Shown here: in pieces, positions 28,794 to 37,580 of the stretch | Layout of the letters: every line of letters starts with the position of its first letter | How positions within the stretch are numbered: the first letter of the stretch is position 1 | NCBI GenBank assembly: GCA_016177615.1 | Contig: JACOUX010000049.1 | Span: forward strand, 1 to 42,643 | Source: Candidatus Woesearchaeota archaeon | Lineage (GTDB): Archaea; Nanobdellota; Nanobdellia; Woesearchaeales; GW2011-AR4 | Direction of reading: 5' to 3' | DNA length: 42,643 nucleotides | Made by a program: the position numbers and the translations under genes | Notes under the pieces: model-generated | Told to the model about the DNA's origin: nothing | Databases searched by the model: none | The model's input: the letters and a program-made list of their open reading frames with translations, nothing else

Positions 28794-31700
28794 ATGAAAA
28801 AAGAGGGCTTTGGTGGTGATATTTTGAGTTCTAATAATGGGAAAATAAATTTAGGGCTGTTATTTTCTGTAATTTTGATTATGGTTTCAATGCTTTGGTC
28901 AGTAGAAGCAATAACAATCACTTTGTTTTCTCCAGGGAACCTGACTTATAACAATACTAAAGCATTGAATTTCTCGTTTAATGTTACATGGACACTGCCG
29001 GACGAAGCGGCTACTAATTGCACTCTTTGGATAAATTCAACAGTTAGCGGCTCAGCCACATGGGTGCAAGTTAAGGTAAATGATACTAACAATTCAGGGG
29101 CTGATGATATTATTTTAAACCAGAGCATCAGCTATATGAACTATACTCTTAACTCCTCAGATGGAAATTTTAGCTGGAATGTTGGATGTTATGACAAGCC
29201 ATTAGCAGGCGCTTTGACATTTGCAGCAAAAGGCGCAACCAGCAACAACACAGTTTTAGTTGATACTTTGGCCCCAGCATTGGTTTTGGATACTCCAAAG
29301 GGAACTTTGATGGATGCGACTGAGCATAACATTACTTCCTATGGAACAGCCACTTTCTATGTTAATGTCTCAGATAATTCCACCCGGAATGTTTGGGCTG
29401 TCATAAACAGTCAGGGGACCATAGATTCGGCTGGGAACTCTAACACGGCTGGAGTAAACCAAAGTGTAAATAGAACATTTATAGAATTCGCTGAAATAAG
29501 CGCCCCTGATAGAAAAAGCTTCCTCTTCAATTTGTCCCCTATACTCGATTTTAACAGCACATTTACAAGCCCGGGAGTTCACAGCGTATTTTTCTGCGCA
29601 AACGATTCACAAGGCAGGATAACATGCACAAATCGAAGTGATTTCATCATAAAAGGCATGAATATAACCCAGATGGAGAATATATTCTCCACAATGCAGC
29701 AAGGAACTGGCTTTGCTTTTGGCGGCCTGAATATAACGCTTGGAAATGGAACAGAAATACCGCTTGGCACGTTTATGAATCCTATAGATGGTGTAACAAT
29801 AGGCGGATTAACCCATAAGAATTTCACTTTCATATTCAATTTTTCAAATTTAGTGAAGGTGCATATTGTCGGCGGCAGCGTAGATGAAGGTCAGTTTGCA
29901 AATGCCAGCAATTCAAGGATGAATAGCACCCCAACCACTGAAGTCAGGCAGGCTCTTGGAACAGGGTTTAGAGACAATTTGGCATGGGCTGATATTAGGA
30001 GTTTCATACCAAGCGATGTAAGCTATCTTTATGGGATCATACAAATAGGAGGCACTAGCTACTCAAAGAAAATGTACTGCAATGGGACTTCGATGTCAGC
30101 TCCAAATTGCGGGCCTATAAGCCAATGTAATGGCACAGTATTCGGGATTTATAATCATTCAATTGTAATTCCGCCAGGCAGCGGCTGCTGGCTTGAATCT
30201 GGCGTAATAAATGCGGAAACTTTGACTGATGGATTTACCTATATATTTGTTGATCACTTTTCAGGCGGCCTTGGCGGAGAAGACAGAGGTCCTCCAAACG
30301 CAACATTCGTTTCACCGGCAGATACAAGCTTGCATACTAACAGGTCAACGACCGTTAGCCAATTTATTAACTTTACAGTTGATGATACCAGCAGCACTGG
30401 GCTTAACTTGACTGCCAACAATTCCATAAATGTCACAGTTTCGTTAGGATATAGAAATAGCACTGGAGCGTTTATATCAACAGTAAGCCCGTTTGCATTG
30501 TTTAGCTACTTTAACAGCACTTCAACAAACCTGTCATGCGACAGCGTAACAGACAGAATCTCTTTGCAGAACACAACAAAAATTGTGTGCAATACAACTG
30601 TGAATTTGCTAGGCAATGGAACATATCTCATTAACATAAGCGGAAGGGATACAAGCAATAATAGCAATGCAATGAATTTAACAACTAGTTTTATATTTGT
30701 TACAGTTGATCAGATACCCCCTATAGTTAGTTATGTCAACTTTACGAACGCTTCCGCTTTCAATGCTTCAGGGATTGGGAGCGGCGACAATAACAATTCT
30801 ATACAGCTAGGAACCACTGCCGGCACTTCAAGAGCACAAGGCGATGCAAATACAGGAATGATATATGCAGTGGCAAACTGGACAGATAATTTAACCCAGC
30901 CATACCAAGGCCTTTTGCAAGTATATAATGCAACTTGGCAGACTTTAAACGCTACAAATGTCACTCCATTCGCTAACAGCGGCTGGAGCAACTTTTCTTT
31001 CTTTATAGATAGCGGACACAACTTGTATGAAGGCGCTAATGTAAGCTTTAGGATTATTGCAAACGATACGGTAGGCAATGTAAATTCATCGCCTGAAGTC
31101 AGGAACTTTACTATTTTAATAAATGATACAACAAAGCCGACTTTAAGGGTTACAGTAGTTGATTATGAAACCTTAAATGGCACTAACACAACAGATACAA
31201 CTCCGAGGGTTGTTTGGAACGTCACAGAAGGAAGTGCCTTGAGATACGTCGCTGTACAATTTAATTCGCTTACAGACACTAACTGCAACCAGTTCAGAAA
31301 CTTCACTACAAGCGTAGCATCCAACAGGAACGGCACTTTGACTTTGCTTGACAGCGGCGGTTGCCCAGGCTTGTCAAATGGTACAAATACAATCAGATTA
31401 ACTGCAGAGGACACATACGGCAATTCTGAATTATACATCCACTCTTTTACTGTCCAAAGCGGAAATATTCCAGTTATATCTTTGAAAAATCTAACAACAC
31501 ATGATGTGACTGCCATTTATGGAGCAGCCAACTTAACTAACGTAACAACTAAAATAGGATTCAACTTCAGCGCTGTTGTCCAGACAGGCCAGCTTAAGAA
31601 CTTGACATACACTTCAAGCTGCAATTCCACTCTTCAGGAGTTTGCGCCAGGCCAAGTTGCAACTCAGCAGAATCTGTCGTTTATATGGCCATTTAATTAC

Positions 31701-34031
31701 ACATCCTGCATTGGGGCAGCTGCCAACAGGACATTGACCTTGACTGCAACTGATTTCTCCGGAAACAGCATTGCAAATGTATTCCAGCTTTTTGTAGATG
31801 AAGTTGCGCCTTCATTGGCTGTGAATAACCCCACAGAGGGATTTAATGGCCCAAATGAGATACTAATAAACCTTACAGCAAAGGACAATGCATTAAGAAT
31901 TTCGGCATTTTCATATTATCTGGACGGAAGCAATATTCCTGTACTGCTTAATAACACCTTAAACTTTGATCTTAGCGATGGAGCCAACCTGTCATTAGTA
32001 AACACATCAAACTTTACAGTAGGCAGGCATACTATAAAATTCAGCGTCAATGACTCTTTAGGAAATATGGCAAACAGCAGCAGCATCAGCTTTACAGTAA
32101 CCGGCCCCATTAACTTCCCCGAAAAGGATATAAACACCTCGCTTGTAACCTACCTTACAAACGTATCATTGGCTAATATAACAAACGCGAGCGGCTTCCC
32201 TCTTGAAGATACAAGAAATGTAACCAACCAAGTATTAAATTTAAAGATTGAGCTTAATACCACCCCTGGAAGAATTAATGTAAGCCTGACCTTTAATGCT
32301 TCTGCCGCAAACTGGGACAAATATAACTTCTCTGTCCTGCAGAATAACTCGTTAGTTATAGACGGGATAGTCAGCAACCAAAGCGCCAGAGTTTTGGATA
32401 TAGTAATCTTCAATGACAGCATTAATGAGTTTATACAAGACACAGCATATTTTGGAAGAGTTACATTCCCGATGAATGCGTCAACAACAGACATCGGATT
32501 AACTGTCAAGCTGCAGTGGTATGAGAACTCAAGCAAGCTGAAATCCCCCACTAATATCACTTCGTGCCTTGCGGCTTATGGAAGCTCATTTGCCCCTTCA
32601 ATTGCAGGAATCACAACCCCATGCTGGAACAACACAAATAATGTTTCAATTGACATATTCGTGCCTCATTTCAGCCATATAGTCAAGCTTAATAACTCAA
32701 TTCCACCAACTGTGACAATCAACAAGCCGGCATCAACAGAAGGACTTTCATCATTTATTCCAAACATAACAGTTTCTGATGACACATTGAACTGCACTTA
32801 CTCATATAATTCATCATCCGGGGACCAGTCATCGCAAATATTGATGACTCTTGTGGAAGATGCAGTAATCTCCCAATGTGTAGCCTCATCTGCGATTACA
32901 AACTTGACCAACGGAACAACCATAAACATCACATTCTATGTTTATGACACGGCAAACAACCTGAACCAAACATCCCAGCTAACAGTTATCAATGACTTGA
33001 CCCCCCATACATCAGCTATAAGCGACAGCGGAGGGTCCACAACTGGAACAACAGTAAGCCTGGCTGCAAACGAGTCTGTAAATATGTCGCTAATTTACGG
33101 TGCTGCAGTATCAAGCGCCTGCACTACAATGGGGTCAACCGCAACTCCGGAAACTGACTATTCAACGTCCCAGTCAATTGCAATAACCCTTTCAACTGTC
33201 ACTAGCGCAACTGTGATATGCTATAATGTAACATCATGCGATAAAGCAGGAAACTGCATTACAAACAGTTCTTTCAACTTTACTCAGACAGCAACAACTT
33301 CATCAACAACATCAACATCCTCAAGCAGCGGAGGCGGAGGAAGCGCAGGAGGGGCAGTCTCATCAAATGTAGACTCTTCAGCTGCAAGGCAGTGGGAAAG
33401 TTTAGCAGCAGGAACAAGCGCAGTCTTGAGCATAAATAATGCCAAAATAGCTGTTGTAGGAGTTATAATTGACGTAAAGAACGCGCTTACAAATCCTTCA
33501 TTGACAGTCGACAGCCTGCTCAGCAATCCAAGATCAACTGCGGCAGCAGCCAAGGTTTACCAATACCTGCAGATAACAAGGGCAAATATGCTAGACTTGG
33601 ATGCATCCAAAATTACGATAAGATTCAAGGTGCCAAAATCATGGCTGGCAGCGAATGGAGTAAGCGAGGATAATATTGTATTGTACAGGTTCAGCGATGA
33701 CAAATGGAATGCCCTGCCAACCTCCAAGACAGGCGCTGATGTGGATAATATATTGTATGAGTCAACCACGCCAGGATTCAGCACATTTGCCATAGGAAGC
33801 GGCGAAGCAGCGCCAGTGGCACCGCCAGCAGCACCTGTAGAGCAGCCAACAACGCCTACTGCACCAACAGGAGAGGTAACTACCGCAGCAGCCACCGCTG
33901 AGCAGCCAGCAGCGCCAGCAGAAGCCAAGCCTGGCCTAAGCAAAACAGCAATGGCATGGATAGCTGTTCTTGTCATAGTTGTTGTAGCGGCAATCGGCTA
34001 CTTTGTATGGCAGAAGAAGAAAGAGGATTAG
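28794..34031 (+). CDS. Giant S-layer-like surface protein with PGF-pre-PGF domain
   Basis: A 1745-residue exported protein. The start is ATG 28794, five bases after GAGGAG. A signal or anchor helix (LGLLFSVILIMVSMLWSVEA) is followed by some 1,400 residues of Asn/Thr/Ser-rich beta domains of Ig-like type, dense with NxS/T sequons that could carry N-glycans. Near the C-terminus a Ser/Gly linker leads to a PGF-pre-PGF domain (about 1510-1670: KVYQYLQITRANMLDLDASK ... ITIRFKVPKSWL ... TTPGFSTFAIGSGE). Then come a Pro/Ala/Thr linker, one membrane helix (MAWIAVLVIVVVAAIGYFVW) and a KKKED tail. It is probably a main cell-surface or adhesion protein. Confidence 0.88.
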   Translation: MKKEGFGGDILSSNNGKINLGLLFSVILIMVSMLWSVEAITITLFSPGNLTYNNTKALNFSFNVTWTLPDEAATNCTLWINSTVSGSATWVQVKVNDTNNSGADDIILNQSISYMNYTLNSSDGNFSWNVGCYDKPLAGALTFAAKGATSNNTVLVDTLAPALVLDTPKGTLMDATEHNITSYGTATFYVNVSDNSTRNVWAVINSQGTIDSAGNSNTAGVNQSVNRTFIEFAEISAPDRKSFLFNLSPILDFNSTFTSPGVHSVFFCANDSQGRITCTNRSDFIIKGMNITQMENIFSTMQQGTGFAFGGLNITLGNGTEIPLGTFMNPIDGVTIGGLTHKNFTFIFNFSNLVKVHIVGGSVDEGQFANASNSRMNSTPTTEVRQALGTGFRDNLAWADIRSFIPSDVSYLYGIIQIGGTSYSKKMYCNGTSMSAPNCGPISQCNGTVFGIYNHSIVIPPGSGCWLESGVINAETLTDGFTYIFVDHFSGGLGGEDRGPPNATFVSPADTSLHTNRSTTVSQFINFTVDDTSSTGLNLTANNSINVTVSLGYRNSTGAFISTVSPFALFSYFNSTSTNLSCDSVTDRISLQNTTKIVCNTTVNLLGNGTYLINISGRDTSNNSNAMNLTTSFIFVTVDQIPPIVSYVNFTNASAFNASGIGSGDNNNSIQLGTTAGTSRAQGDANTGMIYAVANWTDNLTQPYQGLLQVYNATWQTLNATNVTPFANSGWSNFSFFIDSGHNLYEGANVSFRIIANDTVGNVNSSPEVRNFTILINDTTKPTLRVTVVDYETLNGTNTTDTTPRVVWNVTEGSALRYVAVQFNSLTDTNCNQFRNFTTSVASNRNGTLTLLDSGGCPGLSNGTNTIRLTAEDTYGNSELYIHSFTVQSGNIPVISLKNLTTHDVTAIYGAANLTNVTTKIGFNFSAVVQTGQLKNLTYTSSCNSTLQEFAPGQVATQQNLSFIWPFNYTSCIGAAANRTLTLTATDFSGNSIANVFQLFVDEVAPSLAVNNPTEGFNGPNEILINLTAKDNALRISAFSYYLDGSNIPVLLNNTLNFDLSDGANLSLVNTSNFTVGRHTIKFSVNDSLGNMANSSSISFTVTGPINFPEKDINTSLVTYLTNVSLANITNASGFPLEDTRNVTNQVLNLKIELNTTPGRINVSLTFNASAANWDKYNFSVLQNNSLVIDGIVSNQSARVLDIVIFNDSINEFIQDTAYFGRVTFPMNASTTDIGLTVKLQWYENSSKLKSPTNITSCLAAYGSSFAPSIAGITTPCWNNTNNVSIDIFVPHFSHIVKLNNSIPPTVTINKPASTEGLSSFIPNITVSDDTLNCTYSYNSSSGDQSSQILMTLVEDAVISQCVASSAITNLTNGTTINITFYVYDTANNLNQTSQLTVINDLTPHTSAISDSGGSTTGTTVSLAANESVNMSLIYGAAVSSACTTMGSTATPETDYSTSQSIAITLSTVTSATVICYNVTSCDKAGNCITNSSFNFTQTATTSSTTSTSSSSGGGGSAGGAVSSNVDSSAARQWESLAAGTSAVLSINNAKIAVVGVIIDVKNALTNPSLTVDSLLSNPRSTAAAAKVYQYLQITRANMLDLDASKITIRFKVPKSWLAANGVSEDNIVLYRFSDDKWNALPTSKTGADVDNILYESTTPGFSTFAIGSGEAAPVAPPAAPVEQPTTPTAPTGEVTTAAATAEQPAAPAEAKPGLSKTAMAWIAVLVIVVVAAIGYFVWQKKKED

Positions 34032-34092
34032 ATTTGATTTTTTTTTGATTTAGTTCTTTTTATTACCCGTTGTCTTTATTATCCTTTGACAT

Positions 34093-34536
34093 TTAAAGCT
34101 GCCTCCATAGAAAATGCCAGGACAAAATTGATATGCATATTGCAAAAACATAAGCCCATGGAATTATTTTTTTATTATAAATCCTTAGCCATGGATAGTA
34201 GTCTGAAAATTGCGTGTAAAACTCCTTTAGCTTCACTGCTGGATTTACAACATACCACATAAAATCCTCTATAACCATGCCTGAGAAATATGCGCTTGCG
34301 ATGATGCCAAATATTCTTGCGTTCCAGCCATGTATCACAAAAGGCAATGTCAGCAACAATGGCCACATGACCAAGAAAACATAAAAATGATAAGCCGGCA
34401 AAACAAACTTTTTTCCCAAATGAATCTTCCAGCCGAGTTTTCTTTTGTCCCATGGGTTTCTCCCCTCAACATAACTCTCCCAAAATGACATAGAAATCAT
34501 TGCCGAGTAAATCCAGGCAAAAATAAGCAGCTCCAT
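34093..34536 (-). CDS. Multi-helix membrane protein, unknown
   Basis: A 147-residue protein with about four membrane helices: LLIFAWIYSAMISMSFW, FYVFLVMWPLLLTLPFVI, ARIFGIIASAYFSGMVI, and PWAYVFAICISILSWHFLW. Charged/aromatic loops include ESYVEGRNPWDKRKLGWKIH and EDFMWYVVNPAVKL. The acidic and aromatic motif EDFMWYVVNP is suggestive of a small conserved membrane family in archaea, but I cannot name it. It is on the same strand as the pilus genes but 68 bases beyond the last pilin, so it might be the end of that transcript. Confidence 0.65.
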   Translation of the reverse strand: MELLIFAWIYSAMISMSFWESYVEGRNPWDKRKLGWKIHLGKKFVLPAYHFYVFLVMWPLLLTLPFVIHGWNARIFGIIASAYFSGMVIEDFMWYVVNPAVKLKEFYTQFSDYYPWLRIYNKKIIPWAYVFAICISILSWHFLWRQL

Positions 34537-34604
34537 TGCTCAAACAAAATGCATGGCCATATAAATAATTTACCAATCAAAAAATACAAAAAAAAATAGA
34601 ATGC

Positions 34605-35066
34605 TTATTCTATCCTTGTCGTAACCTGTCCCTGGCTCGTGTGCTGAACCTGCGTGTCTATGTTGGTGTAAGTGATGTTAACATTGCCGTTGTACTTTGT
34701 TGAGGCTCCATTAACGCAGGTTAAAGTATATGTTGTTGGAGTTGTGGCGCCATTTGAAAGGGTGCCTTGGCTTCCTAAAGCAGTGCATTGCTGTGCCTTG
34801 ACAGCATCAACGGTTATATCATAACCTAAAGAGTTTCTTACACTTACGGCAAGCGTGGTAGCAGTAGCCTTGTGGTCCAAACAGGCAATTCCGGACGGAA
34901 AAAAACACTTGCTTGGCAGGAACTTGTCCGGGCTTAAAACTCCAAAATATGCCAATGCCCCTATTGCAACCAGAACTACAAGTATTGCCCAGCCATAAGT
35001 CATGATAAATTCCAATGCTGCCTGCGACTTTTTGCTTCCTAATTTCTTTATCATTTTTAATGCCAT
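34605..35066 (-). CDS. Type IV pilin-like protein 1
   Basis: A 153-residue protein with a class III signal peptide: a basic head (MALKMIKKLGSKK) before SQAALEFIMTYGWAILVVLVAIGA. Prepilin peptidase cuts such sequences ahead of the hydrophobic helix, close to the SQ pair, leaving Glu near position 5 of the mature protein. The mature part is a short beta domain with C-S-C pairs (CFFPSGIACLDH, CTALGSQG, LTCVNG). I start at 35066, with GAGGTG eight bases upstream. It shares its first 45 mature residues closely with pilin 2, 37 bases upstream, so one arose by tandem duplication. Confidence 0.85.
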   Translation of the reverse strand: MALKMIKKLGSKKSQAALEFIMTYGWAILVVLVAIGALAYFGVLSPDKFLPSKCFFPSGIACLDHKATATTLAVSVRNSLGYDITVDAVKAQQCTALGSQGTLSNGATTPTTYTLTCVNGASTKYNGNVNITYTNIDTQVQHTSQGQVTTRIE

Positions 35067-35103
35067 TATCCATACACCTCTTGTTTTATTATAAAACGCC
35101 TGT

Positions 35104-35559
35104 TTATTCAACCCTAGTGTTTAAATTGCCAAATGCAGTTTTTGTAAGATTAGTTTCTTTTTCAGTATACCCTATTGTTATGTCTCCCTTAAAGCCTTCT
35201 TTGGTGACTCCGTTGTCGCATGCGCCTCCTATGACGAATGTCGAGTCTGTTCCGCTTACCATAGTAGTAGCAAATGCGCCGCTGCAGCTTCCAACGGTTA
35301 TGCTGTTCACAATGATGGTCTTGCCCTTGTTTTGCGCAAGAACAAGCGTTATCTTGCTCGCTTCCACTTTATGGCTTATGCATGCCAATCCAGGCTCTAC
35401 AACGCATTTTTCTCCCAAAAATTTCTCAGGGCTTAACACCCCGAAATAAGCAAGGGCTGCAATCGCAGCAAGAACTACAAGTATGGCCCAGCCATAGGTC
35501 ATAAGAAATTCCATGGCAGCCTGTGATTTTTTTGCTTTTGATGGAGCAGAAATGTTCAT
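35104..35559 (-). CDS. Type IV pilin-like protein 2
   Basis: A 151-residue prepilin: head MNISAPSKAKKSQAAMEF, hydrophobic helix MTYGWAILVVLAAIAALAYFG, then VLSPEKFLGEKCVVEPGLAC, as in pilin 1, and a divergent beta-rich tail with NLTKTAFGNLNTRVE. The start is ATG at 35557-35559, because GAGGTGA lies five bases upstream; a GTG three codons earlier overlaps that Shine-Dalgarno. Conserved cysteines of the head region are shared with pilin 1. Probably a second major or minor subunit of the same filament. Confidence 0.85.
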   Translation of the reverse strand: MNISAPSKAKKSQAAMEFLMTYGWAILVVLAAIAALAYFGVLSPEKFLGEKCVVEPGLACISHKVEASKITLVLAQNKGKTIIVNSITVGSCSGAFATTMVSGTDSTFVIGGACDNGVTKEGFKGDITIGYTEKETNLTKTAFGNLNTRVE

Positions 35560-35622
35560 TAATTTCACCTCATTTTACAATATCAATTCAATAACTAATA
35601 TTTAAATCTTTTTATAATTGCA

Positions 35623-36723
35623 CTAAAAAAACAGATGCACCAACTGCCCGGCAAGGCTTTGTGCTACAAAATAAAGGGTTAATGATATTCCTATAAAAAT
35701 AGGTATGTACTTTATGCCTGACTGGATGTTGCCTTTTTTAATGGTTGAAACCATCATGGCAGAAAATAACGAAGTTAATGCCAATGAAACTATTGCAAAG
35801 GCCTTGAAGTCAGGCTGCGTGACTCCGGAGCCCGAGAATGAGATAGGAAGCCCAGCTGTTGTTGCGGCATTTAATGTGCCGCCAAGGGAGGAGCTGAGGC
35901 TGCCGACAACCTCGATTAATACTCCTGACAACGCAAACAAGAATGGGGCGGCAAACACAGTCGCGAACACAATGAATATGACATAGGTTGTTACATTAGC
36001 GGACATCTCCTTAAGCATTGTTTTTTGCTCCTGTATGTCAAGGGCTATCCTGTTAAGCAAATCGCCGATTTCACCTCCTGCCTCAACGCCTTCATTTATC
36101 ATGCTTATGGATCTTTTTAAGATAGGACTGTTGTACCTTGATGCAAACCTCTCCAATGCAGCCTTTAGGTCAGCCCCGCTTATGGTTTCCTTGGCGATAT
36201 CCTCAATTTCTTTGGCCAATACCCCGAATCTCGGCCTGACAGCATACCATAAAGCCCTGTCAATTGTCATGCCAGCATTTATGTTTGAGGCAGTAAGCTG
36301 CAGAAAGTCCGGCAAAACCTCCTCAATATCGACCTTTCTCCTGAAAATTTTCATGTCAACTGCAATATAAAACATGAACCACAGCGCAATAATCAGAATC
36401 ACGAAGACAAGGGCCCAAAGAACAATCATGGAAGCCACTATTGTGCCCCATGTAATCCCATAAGTTACGGAAAAATAATGTATCAAAAATGCCGATACAG
36501 TAAGATTTATGGCCACAGCAGTGTTGAAGAATGTCCTTTTCAATTTCTTGACGCTTATCTCGAAGCCGGCTTTTGCTATATACTCTTTCAGCCTTTGCTT
36601 CCTGTCCTGCGCCCTCAGCCTTTTCTGCTGGTCTTTACTGAATTTTTTTTTAAGGAATTCAATGCTTTTTTCCTGCTGCGGCGCTTCAGCTTTTTTCTTG
36701 AAAATGCTTTTTATGCTGAACAT
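35623..36723 (-). CDS. Archaeal pilus platform protein (TadC/PilC, T2SSF)
   Basis: A 366-residue inner-membrane platform protein of type IV filament systems. It has a basic cytoplasmic start, paired membrane helices (TAVAINLTVSAFLIHYF, VLWALVFVILIIALWFMFYI), a T2SSF domain (about 135-260: VLPDFLQLTASNINAGMTID, then SMINEGVEAGGEIGDLLNRI) and further helices at the C-terminus (YVIFIVFATVFAAPFLF; FAIVSLALTSLFSAMMV; YIPIFIGISLTLYFV). The family couples the ATPase to pilin assembly. It is one of two adjacent platform genes here, only nine bases from the next. Archaeal Tad-type loci commonly have two. Confidence 0.88.
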   Translation of the reverse strand: MFSIKSIFKKKAEAPQQEKSIEFLKKKFSKDQQKRLRAQDRKQRLKEYIAKAGFEISVKKLKRTFFNTAVAINLTVSAFLIHYFSVTYGITWGTIVASMIVLWALVFVILIIALWFMFYIAVDMKIFRRKVDIEEVLPDFLQLTASNINAGMTIDRALWYAVRPRFGVLAKEIEDIAKETISGADLKAALERFASRYNSPILKRSISMINEGVEAGGEIGDLLNRIALDIQEQKTMLKEMSANVTTYVIFIVFATVFAAPFLFALSGVLIEVVGSLSSSLGGTLNAATTAGLPISFSGSGVTQPDFKAFAIVSLALTSLFSAMMVSTIKKGNIQSGIKYIPIFIGISLTLYFVAQSLAGQLVHLFF

Positions 36724-36732
36724 AGTAAGCTC

Positions 36733-37560
36733 TTAAAACTCAATGGACGGCCTGGAAAACTTCACTATAGATATGAACATAAACTGCACAAATCCAAGGA
36801 AGCCTGCAAGCACAAGCAGTATCGAGAGGCTTAGCTGGAACTTTATGAAGGATGAGAGTATTATAAGCATGGTAACGCCAAGAGACGGCAGAATTACAGC
36901 CACTATCATGTAAAACATTGCCAAAGGATTTAATTTTTTGCCGTACTTGTTGACCTCGGTAATCTGGTCTTTTGTTATCTGGTCCACTACAGAGTAGAGG
37001 GATTTTGCGACATTTGAACCTGTCCTTATCGAGTTTATTATCTGCCATAATACCTTCCTTAAGTCATTTGAAGGAGTGAACTCAACAGCATCATTCAGCG
37101 CATCTTCCATGCTCGTGCCCAAGTCAACCTTGTCCGTGATTTCCTTGAAATACCTTCCAGCTATGCTGAAATTCTTGGAAACATTTATCATGGCGTTGTA
37201 AAGTGGAACTCCTGACTCCAGCTCTATGATTATGAACCTGCCTGCAAATACAATCTCCTTGCTTATTTCCTTCTCTTTTCTTGATATCCTGAGGTCAGGG
37301 AGCTTTATCATGTAAAAAAACATGACGATAAACACAATCGGCACAGCAAAAAACATTGCACTCTTGAGGACATTGAGCTTTGCCAGCACCAGAAAAAAAA
37401 GCACAACTATTGCTGTGGTCATATAGAATGCAGAAATGAATGTCCTTCTTACAAAATCTTCAGGCTTATCTTCCATGCCTGCCTGCTTCAGCTTCATCTT
37501 CATCAGCGGAAATCCCTTTGAAACCCGCTGGAAAAAATTGAATAAGATGCCTGTCTTGAT
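36733..37560 (-). CDS. Archaeal pilus platform protein, second TadC-like, likely non-ATG start
   Basis: A second T2SSF membrane protein: helices near residues 55-95 (AFYMTTAIVVLFFLVLAKL, AMFFAVPIVFIVMFFYMIKL), the T2SSF domain (IIELESGVPLYNAMINVSKN, then NSIRTGSNVAKSLYSVVDQI) and C-terminal helices (FYMIVAVILPSLGVTMLIIL, LLVLAGFLGFVQFMFIS). The first ATG (37501-37503) gives 256 residues but has no Shine-Dalgarno. The frame stays open upstream with typical family sequence (TGILFNFFQRVSKGFPLM). GGAGG (37569-37573) lies eight bases before an ATC codon (37558-37560), which I take as the start, giving 275 residues. ATT at 37564-37566 is the alternative but is too close to the Shine-Dalgarno. Confidence 0.8.
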   Translation of the reverse strand: MKTGILFNFFQRVSKGFPLMKMKLKQAGMEDKPEDFVRRTFISAFYMTTAIVVLFFLVLAKLNVLKSAMFFAVPIVFIVMFFYMIKLPDLRISRKEKEISKEIVFAGRFIIIELESGVPLYNAMINVSKNFSIAGRYFKEITDKVDLGTSMEDALNDAVEFTPSNDLRKVLWQIINSIRTGSNVAKSLYSVVDQITKDQITEVNKYGKKLNPLAMFYMIVAVILPSLGVTMLIILSSFIKFQLSLSILLVLAGFLGFVQFMFISIVKFSRPSIEF

Positions 37561-37580
37561 ATTAATCGCCTCCTAAACTA

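Noticed and set aside
29284-33976. Many open frames of 60-139 codons on the minus strand
   Set aside because: All are opposite the 1745-residue surface protein, whose Asn/Thr-rich codons rarely give stops on the other strand.
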